Shown: in pieces, positions 52,569 to 57,833 of the stretch
Layout of the letters: each line of letters opens with the position of its first letter
Position numbering within the stretch: position 1 is the first letter of the stretch
Assembly (NCBI RefSeq): GCF_900143645.1
Contig: NZ_FRFD01000008.1
Location: 1 to 57,833, forward strand
DNA length: 57,833 nt
Source: Anaerocolumna xylanovorans DSM 12503
Lineage (GTDB): Bacteria > Bacillota > Clostridia > Lachnospirales > Lachnospiraceae
Direction of reading: 5' to 3'
Notes under the pieces: generated by a model
What the model was told of the DNA's origin: nothing
Database searches by the model: none
What the model saw: only the letters and a program-made list of their open reading frames with translations
Made by a program: the position numbers and the translations under genes

Positions 52569-53303
52569 ATGAAGTGTATATGCTTTAAACTAAAAGGAGA
52601 TTACGGGCATTTCAAACCCTATTATACGACCAGTTCGCCGACTACATATTCTTTAATGCCGCCGACAGCCCTGTATGGCTTGATTGGAGCTGTTTTGGGA
52701 TTTCCCAAAGAAGATAACCTTTATTACAGCAAATTAGAGGAAGCGGGGCTAAAGGTGGGAATAGGGCTTCTTACTCCCTTGCGGAAGACCTCTATGAGCA
52801 CAAATCTTGTAAATACAAAGGGAAACTTCTGGGTACCGACAGGCAGAAATACCAATGGTGTAAGGACGCCTACCAGGTATGAATATGTGGTAGGACAGGA
52901 ATACTTGATATTTGTTTCCATGACGGATGAAATCCTGTTAGAAAAACTGGCGGACAGGCTGAAAGAGCATCGGTTTGCTTACAGTATTTCTATGGGGCTT
53001 GCCGGCTTGCTGGCAGAAGTGGAGCTGATTGCCTATGAAGAGGCATATCAGCTTAATCAGAAGGATTATATCGAGCTGGATACAGCTGTTTCTATTGAAG
53101 AATTGACAGGAGAAAATTCAATAGGAATAAACGGAGAAATACAATATTGCAGGGAACGTTATGTCAAGAGGTTTTCTGATAACCGTATTCCGGCGGAATA
53201 CGTGGATGCTCTGTTTGCTACCAATGGTAAGAAGATTAAGGTAAAATGCAAAAAAGCTTATTCTATGAAAGAGTATACCTTTGCTTTTTTGAATGATGAT
53301 TGA
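52569..53303 (+). CDS. cas5: CRISPR-associated protein Cas5 (type I-B)
   Basis: Binds the 5' handle of crRNA and caps the Cascade filament (244 aa). The N-terminal RAMP strand KCICFKLKGDYGHFKP and PTTYSLMPPTALYGLIGAVLG are typical of Cas5 type I-B. I chose ATG 52569, with GAGGAG at proper spacing; a GTG at 52563 lies inside that site. A 106-bp gap follows before cas3. Confidence 0.93.
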   Translation: MKCICFKLKGDYGHFKPYYTTSSPTTYSLMPPTALYGLIGAVLGFPKEDNLYYSKLEEAGLKVGIGLLTPLRKTSMSTNLVNTKGNFWVPTGRNTNGVRTPTRYEYVVGQEYLIFVSMTDEILLEKLADRLKEHRFAYSISMGLAGLLAEVELIAYEEAYQLNQKDYIELDTAVSIEELTGENSIGINGEIQYCRERYVKRFSDNRIPAEYVDALFATNGKKIKVKCKKAYSMKEYTFAFLNDD

Positions 53304-53334
53304 TAAGAGGCTCTTCTTTTGCATCTGTTTCAAT

Positions 53335-53348
53335 TCTTCCGCGGAAGA
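53335..53348. repeat. 14-bp palindrome between cas5 and cas3
   Basis: TCTTCCGCGGAAGA is a perfect palindrome in the only sizeable gap of the cas operon. It could be a regulator site or a short RNA stem; no promoter was found beside it. Confidence 0.5.
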
Positions 53349-53409
53349 TAGAACAGTGGCAGGAGAGGAGCTTTCCAATATGTCTTTATACATGGGAGGA
53401 GTGGTTTAA

Positions 53410-55800
53410 ATGGGGCTGTTATCACATCCCGATAAAAAGCTCGAAGATCATCTGAAAGAGGTGAAGGAGTGGGGAAACTTTTATAAAAGCATTAACCCAC
53501 AGGTTTTAAAAGAAATAGATGCTGATATTATTGACAGCTATCTTTTATTCCATGATATGGGAAAAGGAACTCTTTATTTTCAGAAATATATCCGGAAAGA
53601 ACCGGTGGAAGAAAAACTTAAAAGTCATGCAGCTATATCGGCTATGCTCTTCCTGTATTACCATATCCAGAAAGGGACAGTTAAAGAAAGGGAAGAAATA
53701 ATTGTGTCCATGGCGTATGCAATATTAAAACATCACGGAGATATGGAAAGCTACAGTGATATTGATAATTACCTTTCCAATGAAACAAATAACGGATTAT
53801 TACAACAGCAATATGCAGCTTTTGATTATCAGGCAATGATGGATATGGGTGTCCGGGTGGGGCTGGAAGAGGAGGTATTAAGAAAGATTTTTAATGGAGA
53901 TGCAGAAGAATTCCTCCGGACTGTTTCAAGGTTTTTAAAAGACAGGAGATACAAAATTTTTCAGCAGAAATCCCAATATAGAAAGATGAAGACTTCCAAT
54001 CAGGGCAGCTTCAAGGAGTATTACCGCTTGCAGCTATTGTATTCAATACTATTGGATTCCGATAAAAGCCAGGTTACGATTGGAACTCGAAAGCTGGCTG
54101 AAAGGGCGGAGCTTTATGCTGATGTAAACGGGTATATTGATAAGAAAGATACTACAGAAACAGCTTTAAATGTTTTAAGAAGTCAGGCCTTTAAGGAAGT
54201 GGAAAGTAATATAGACCTTGATAAAGATATCTTCACTTTGACACTGCCTACCGGCATGGGCAAGACATTGAATTCATTTAACTTTGCTTTTAAGTTAAGA
54301 GAGAAACTTTTTCAGGAAAAAGGGATACCATACCGGATCATCTATGTACTTCCCTTTATGAGTATCATTGACCAGAATGCCAGGGTGATAGAAGATGTTC
54401 TGGAAAAAAGCGGGCAGAAAGTAACCAGCAGGGTGCTATGCAAGCATCACCATTTAACAGAGATTACCTGGAAGACGGACGAAAATACTTTATTAAACAA
54501 TGCAAATGCAGAGATTCTTTTAGAAGGCTGGAACAGTGAGGTGATTATAACCACCTTTCAGCAGTTCTTTAGCACACTGTTTGGTCATAAAAATTCCATT
54601 CAAAGAAAGTTTAATAAGATGTGTCATTCTATTGTAATAATTGATGAAATACAGGCTTTGCCGGTAAAGTATTATAACTTTGCCGGAAAGATGCTTTCTG
54701 AATTTACAACGGCTTTGGACAGTAAAGTAATAGCTATGACAGCTACTCAGCCAAGAATCTTTCCGCAGGAAATTGCAAAGTCTCTGTGTGACTATAAGAA
54801 ATATTACAGGCAATTATTTCGGACAGTTATTTATAATGAACTGGATAAACCAAGAACTATAGAAGAGTTCGTGGAGGAAATTGTGGTAGAGGAAGATAGG
54901 AGCTATCTATTCATACTGAATACCATAGAGAGTGCAAAGTTAATGTACACGCTGTTAAAGAATAAGTACAACGAGGTGCCAATTACTTATTTGAGTACGC
55001 TTATTCCTCCCAAAGAGCGTCTTGTCCGTATTGATGAAATTAAAAAGAAAAAATATAGAATAGTGGTGAGCACTCAATTAGTAGAAGCCGGAGTAGATAT
55101 AGACTTTCAGGTGGTATACCGCGATCTTGCTCCTCTGCCTTCCCTGTTTCAGAGCGCCGGAAGGGGAAACAGAGAAGGGGGTGAATTAAAAGGAGAGATT
55201 CACCTGATCAAATTAAAAGGCGGAAATGGTTACTATGCCAATATGGTTTATCGAGAAGCAAAAACAGATGTTGATGTAACAGAGAGGATACTAAGTAACT
55301 ATAAAGTCTTGGAGGAACCGGATTTTATGGCTGTTATAGAAGCGTATTTTGAAAAAATATCGGATGATACGGTAAAATCACAAGATATTTCAAAATATCT
55401 TCTGGAGGGAGCAAGCAATAAAAGGTTCTATGGAGAAAAAGAATCCGCCCAGCTCAATCAGGGAATTTTACCCCTGAATTATTTCGAATTAATTGAGCCG
55501 GAGTCAGAAAAGTATCCGGTATTTATTGAATTAGATGGGGATGCAGCTGACTTATGGCAGGAATATATACAGATATTAAAGGAAAAAGAAGAGCCGTGGG
55601 AGCATAAGCGTAAGTTAAAAGCAATTCAAAGGGAAATGGCGGAATATGTTGTTGACGTAAGAGCATTTACAAGAGCGAAATATAACAAGCCACAAAAGGG
55701 AGAGAATGAGCTCTACTATTATGTTTCCTATTCAGAACTGGATAAATACTATGATGAAACGACGGGGTACGGTGTGGAGTCTTCCGTGTATTACTATTAA
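53410..55800 (+). CDS. cas3: CRISPR-associated helicase/nuclease Cas3
   Basis: Target-degrading effector with an N-terminal HD nuclease and an SF2 helicase in one chain (796 aa). HD residues: HDMGK near 52, SHAAIS near 79, and LKHHGD near 115. Helicase motifs: LPTGMGKT (Walker A, about 277-284), DEIQ in place of DEAH, MTATQP, QLVEAGVDIDF and QSAGRGNR. GGAGGAG lies before the ATG. The 106-bp gap upstream could allow separate control of this potentially harmful nuclease. Confidence 0.96.
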   Translation: MGLLSHPDKKLEDHLKEVKEWGNFYKSINPQVLKEIDADIIDSYLLFHDMGKGTLYFQKYIRKEPVEEKLKSHAAISAMLFLYYHIQKGTVKEREEIIVSMAYAILKHHGDMESYSDIDNYLSNETNNGLLQQQYAAFDYQAMMDMGVRVGLEEEVLRKIFNGDAEEFLRTVSRFLKDRRYKIFQQKSQYRKMKTSNQGSFKEYYRLQLLYSILLDSDKSQVTIGTRKLAERAELYADVNGYIDKKDTTETALNVLRSQAFKEVESNIDLDKDIFTLTLPTGMGKTLNSFNFAFKLREKLFQEKGIPYRIIYVLPFMSIIDQNARVIEDVLEKSGQKVTSRVLCKHHHLTEITWKTDENTLLNNANAEILLEGWNSEVIITTFQQFFSTLFGHKNSIQRKFNKMCHSIVIIDEIQALPVKYYNFAGKMLSEFTTALDSKVIAMTATQPRIFPQEIAKSLCDYKKYYRQLFRTVIYNELDKPRTIEEFVEEIVVEEDRSYLFILNTIESAKLMYTLLKNKYNEVPITYLSTLIPPKERLVRIDEIKKKKYRIVVSTQLVEAGVDIDFQVVYRDLAPLPSLFQSAGRGNREGGELKGEIHLIKLKGGNGYYANMVYREAKTDVDVTERILSNYKVLEEPDFMAVIEAYFEKISDDTVKSQDISKYLLEGASNKRFYGEKESAQLNQGILPLNYFELIEPESEKYPVFIELDGDAADLWQEYIQILKEKEEPWEHKRKLKAIQREMAEYVVDVRAFTRAKYNKPQKGENELYYYVSYSELDKYYDETTGYGVESSVYYY

Positions 55801-55843
55801 AACAGGCGGGTTATACTTAGGCGGCACAGAAGTGAGGTGAAGT

Positions 55844-56344
55844 ATGGAAGATTTTAAAGTTACGGGTACATTTATCTGGTATTACTGTATATGCAAACGG
55901 GAGGTATGGCTTCTTGCTCATGGCATGGAAGCAGATCAGCAGGATGAAAATATGCAGATGGGAAATGCCATACATGAGACAAGTTATAAAAGGGATAGTA
56001 AAGAAGTTGAATTTGCCGGTTCTAAATTTGATGTGATATCGAAGGAAAATGGCAAGCTGATTGTAGGAGAAATTAAGAAATCTTCAAAATATCTGGAGAG
56101 TGCTAAAATGCAGCTTCTTTTTTATCTAATGGAGTTGGAGGAGTCAGGTATTTATGCAGAAGGTGAGTTATTATTCCCGGAAGAAAAGAAAAAAGAAACA
56201 GTAATTTTGACAGAGGATACCAGAAAGCAGCTAAAGCAAGTAATTGAAGATATTAAGAGAATTGCAGTTATGCCTCTTCCTATGATGGCAAATCGGATAA
56301 AATATTGTAAGAACTGTGCTTATAGTGAATTTTGCTGGTCATAA
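55844..56344 (+). CDS. cas4: CRISPR-associated exonuclease Cas4
   Basis: RecB-like nuclease with an iron-sulphur cluster that trims and orients new spacers (166 aa). One N-terminal Cys group (YCICKREVWL) and the C-terminal CKNCAYSEFC supply cluster ligands; GNAIHET holds the active-site His, and GEIKKSSK the Glu and Lys of the nuclease motif. GAGGTGA precedes ATG 55844. It precedes cas1-cas2, the usual adaptation block. Confidence 0.95.
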   Translation: MEDFKVTGTFIWYYCICKREVWLLAHGMEADQQDENMQMGNAIHETSYKRDSKEVEFAGSKFDVISKENGKLIVGEIKKSSKYLESAKMQLLFYLMELEESGIYAEGELLFPEEKKKETVILTEDTRKQLKQVIEDIKRIAVMPLPMMANRIKYCKNCAYSEFCWS

Positions 56345-56367
56345 GAAAAAGATAAGGAGGTCTATAC

Positions 56368-57360
56368 TTGAAAAAAACAATTTACATATTTAATGAAGGT
56401 GAATTGCACCGTAAAGATAATACCATCTATTTTGAAAGTGAAGGAGGGAAAAAGTTCCTTCCTGTTGAAGATATCGGTGAAATCTGTATAATGGGAGAAG
56501 TAGGAACCAGCAAGAAGTTTCTGGAATTTTGTACATCGCATCAGATTGTACTGCATTATTTTAATTATTATGAATATTATGTGGGGAGTTATTATCCGCG
56601 TGAACACTACAATTCGGGTTATATGATATTAAAACAGGCGGAACATTACCTGGATATGCAGAAGAGAAAAGAGTTAGCTTTAACTTTTATAGCAGGAAGC
56701 GGCAAAAACATTCTGGAAGTATTGAAATATTATCTAAACAGAGGAAAGTCTGTTCAAGAACAGATAGATAAGATCCTTGAGTTAGAAAGTAAGTTAAATG
56801 GGGATATGGCTATAGAACAAATGATGGCGATTGAAGGAAATGTCCGGGAAGTTTATTACAGTGCTTTTGATGCGATATTAGAAGATAAAAATTTTGCTTT
56901 TGAGACCAGAACCAGAAGGCCTCCGCAGAATAAATTAAATTCCATGATAAGCTTTGGAAATTCACTTATGTATACAACAACTTTGAGTGAAATTTATAAC
57001 ACCCATCTTGATCCAAGAATTGGATACCTTCATTCTACAAATAACAGAGGCTTTACTTTGAACTTGGATGTATCGGAAATCTTTAAACCACTGCTGGTTG
57101 ACAGAGTAATATTTACGCTGGTATCAAAGCGTATGATTCAGTCAAAGCATTTTGATAAGAAAATTGACTCCATCCTTTTAAATGAAGAAGGAAGAAAGTT
57201 GTTTATTTCACAGTATGAAGAAAAACTTCAGTCTACCTTTATGCACAGAGAACTGGGACGGAATGTTTCATACCGCCGCTTAATCAGAATGGAACTTTAT
57301 AAATTGGAGAAGCATCTGATAGGAGAGCAAAATTATACTCCCTTTGTGAGTAGATGGTAG
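56368..57360 (+). CDS. cas1: CRISPR-associated integrase Cas1
   Basis: Metal-dependent integrase that inserts new spacers at the leader end (330 aa), type I-B group. Active-site region: EGNVREVYY (Glu), GYLHSTNNRG (His) and LDVSEIFKPLLVDR (Asp). The start is TTG 56368 with AAGGAGG seven bases upstream. It works as dimers bridged by a Cas2 dimer. The stop joins directly to the cas2 frame. Confidence 0.96.
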   Translation: MKKTIYIFNEGELHRKDNTIYFESEGGKKFLPVEDIGEICIMGEVGTSKKFLEFCTSHQIVLHYFNYYEYYVGSYYPREHYNSGYMILKQAEHYLDMQKRKELALTFIAGSGKNILEVLKYYLNRGKSVQEQIDKILELESKLNGDMAIEQMMAIEGNVREVYYSAFDAILEDKNFAFETRTRRPPQNKLNSMISFGNSLMYTTTLSEIYNTHLDPRIGYLHSTNNRGFTLNLDVSEIFKPLLVDRVIFTLVSKRMIQSKHFDKKIDSILLNEEGRKLFISQYEEKLQSTFMHRELGRNVSYRRLIRMELYKLEKHLIGEQNYTPFVSRW

Positions 57361-57369
57361 GTGATGCCC

Positions 57370-57633
57370 GTGTTTACAATATTGGTTTATGATGTGGGAG
57401 AAAAAAGGGTTGCCAGGGTATTAAAGACAGCCAGGAAATATCTTCATTGGGTACAAAACTCTGTATTAGAGGGCGAGATAACCGATGCAAATTTAAAAAG
57501 ATTAAAGGAAGAATTAAAAAAGATATCAAAAGAGGAAGAGGATTCATTTATATTCTATACCTTCCGCACAGAAAGATATTATTCACGTGAGATATATGGG
57601 ATAAAAAAAGGTGGCCATGATATGTTTTTGTAG
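57370..57633 (+). CDS. cas2: CRISPR-associated protein Cas2
   Basis: Structural bridge of the Cas1-Cas2 spacer integration complex (87 aa). The start region FTILVYDVGEKRVARVLK and YLHWVQNSVLEGEIT are classic. I chose the GTG at 57370, because AGGTGAT (57359-57365) makes a good ribosome binding site for it and Cas2 proteins usually begin right at this point; ATG 57364 and GTG 57361 are in-frame alternatives. The stop codon lies at the foot of a hairpin in the leader. Confidence 0.93.
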   Translation: MFTILVYDVGEKRVARVLKTARKYLHWVQNSVLEGEITDANLKRLKEELKKISKEEEDSFIFYTFRTERYYSREIYGIKKGGHDMFL

Positions 57634-57676
57634 TCGTCGACCTCCTATGCTGTAAAAACCCCGGGAGACCGACGAC
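57633..57676. repeat. Inverted repeat at the cas2 end
   Basis: GTCGTCG (57633-57639) pairs with CGACGAC (57670-57676), and inner CTCC with GGAG after a 2-nt mismatch; the first base is the last of the cas2 stop. The hairpin lacks a clean T tail. Similar GTCGTCGA...CGACGAC elements are often seen at cas2 ends in other Firmicutes, as far as I recall. Confidence 0.7.
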
Positions 57677-57797
57677 AAGTTTAACATCGCAAAAAGCTTG
57701 AGTTTTAAGTAGATATTTTGTTTTATAGAAATTAATGATATAATATTGTCAAGGAGGTAGTTAAGAGCAAATGCAGCAATTATGCGGCTGCTATGGG
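57634..57797 (+). promoter_or_regulatory. CRISPR leader
   Basis: AT-rich leader between cas2 and the first repeat. An extended -10 (TGATATAAT, TATAAT at 57739-57744) about 55 bp before the first repeat is the likely start of the array transcript. AAGGAGG at 57751-57757 and a short frame starting at ATG 57771 are also present. The last 20 bases before the repeat probably hold the integration signal. Confidence 0.65.
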
Positions 57798-57827
57798 GTT
57801 TATAGATTACCTATAAGGATTTGAAAC
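57798..57827 (+). CRISPR. First repeat of a type I-B CRISPR array (array cut by window edge)
   Basis: The 30-bp sequence beginning GTTTATAGATTACC and ending GGATTTGAAAC has the typical start, inner ACCTATAAGGA and terminal TTGAAAC of type I-B repeats in clostridia. The first spacer begins at 57828 (AAATAT) and runs off the window. Only one repeat is visible, so the call rests on form and on the cas1-cas2-leader context. Confidence 0.85.
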
Positions 57828-57833
57828 AAATAT

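Overview
The window looks like chromosomal DNA of a low-GC, spore-former-related Firmicute, most likely a Lachnospiraceae (Clostridium cluster XIVa) species. The basis is strong AGGAGG ribosome binding sites with frequent TTG/GTG starts, a YesM/YesN-controlled sugar locus, TPP, lysine and guanidine-I riboswitches, a Phe T-box, and close spacing of mostly clostridial-type proteins. I saw no rRNA, tRNA, insertion sequence or prophage.

Layout. (1) 1-649 has no supported gene. (2) 650-11016 is one carbohydrate-use operon: sugar-binding lipoprotein, two ABC permeases, a GH35/GH42-like beta-galactosidase, an unrecognised 226-aa protein, a YesM-type sensor kinase, a YesN-type AraC response regulator and a GH30 glycosidase. 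(3) 11095-15294 encodes a large secreted subtilase with a Pro/Ser/Thr repeat linker and Ig-like C-terminus. (4) 15638-18507 holds an ECF S component and the nickel-pincer cofactor genes larB and larC, which are convergent and overlap at their stop codons. (5) 18780-20519 is an EAL-CBS-GGDEF c-di-GMP protein. (6) 20528-23637 is a TPP-riboswitch-controlled thiamine-precursor uptake operon. (7) 23820-32781 carries an AI-2E family transporter, an orphan HTH-Panacea protein, a DUF2156 protein, typA, a tandem OB-fold protein, a guanidine exporter (gdx) with its riboswitch, and dapA (lysine riboswitch) and dapB. (8) 32918-33281 is a compact locus of very small ORFs resembling a type I toxin-antitoxin unit. 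(9) 33447-38399 is a GldA/F/G-like ABC operon ending in a DUF4340 protein; then come a SpoIID-like protein and a BrkB-like protein. (10) 42110-44840 (minus) is an ABC-2 exporter preceded by an unusual degenerate-ABC/LytTR fusion regulator. (11) 44971-48911 is T-box-controlled pheST. (12) 49026-57833 is a complete type I-B CRISPR-Cas operon, cas6-cas8b-cas7-cas5-cas3-cas4-cas1-cas2, followed by a leader and the first repeat of an array cut off by the window edge.

The most interesting items are a strong in-frame internal start in cas8b that would make the small subunit Cas11b, the pseudo-ABC/LytTR regulator with helically phased repeats in front of its putative target operon, the hidden small-ORF locus with an antisense promoter, the stop-codon-overlapping larB/larC pair, and the orphan Panacea protein. 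All calls rest on reading the sequence; no database search was run.
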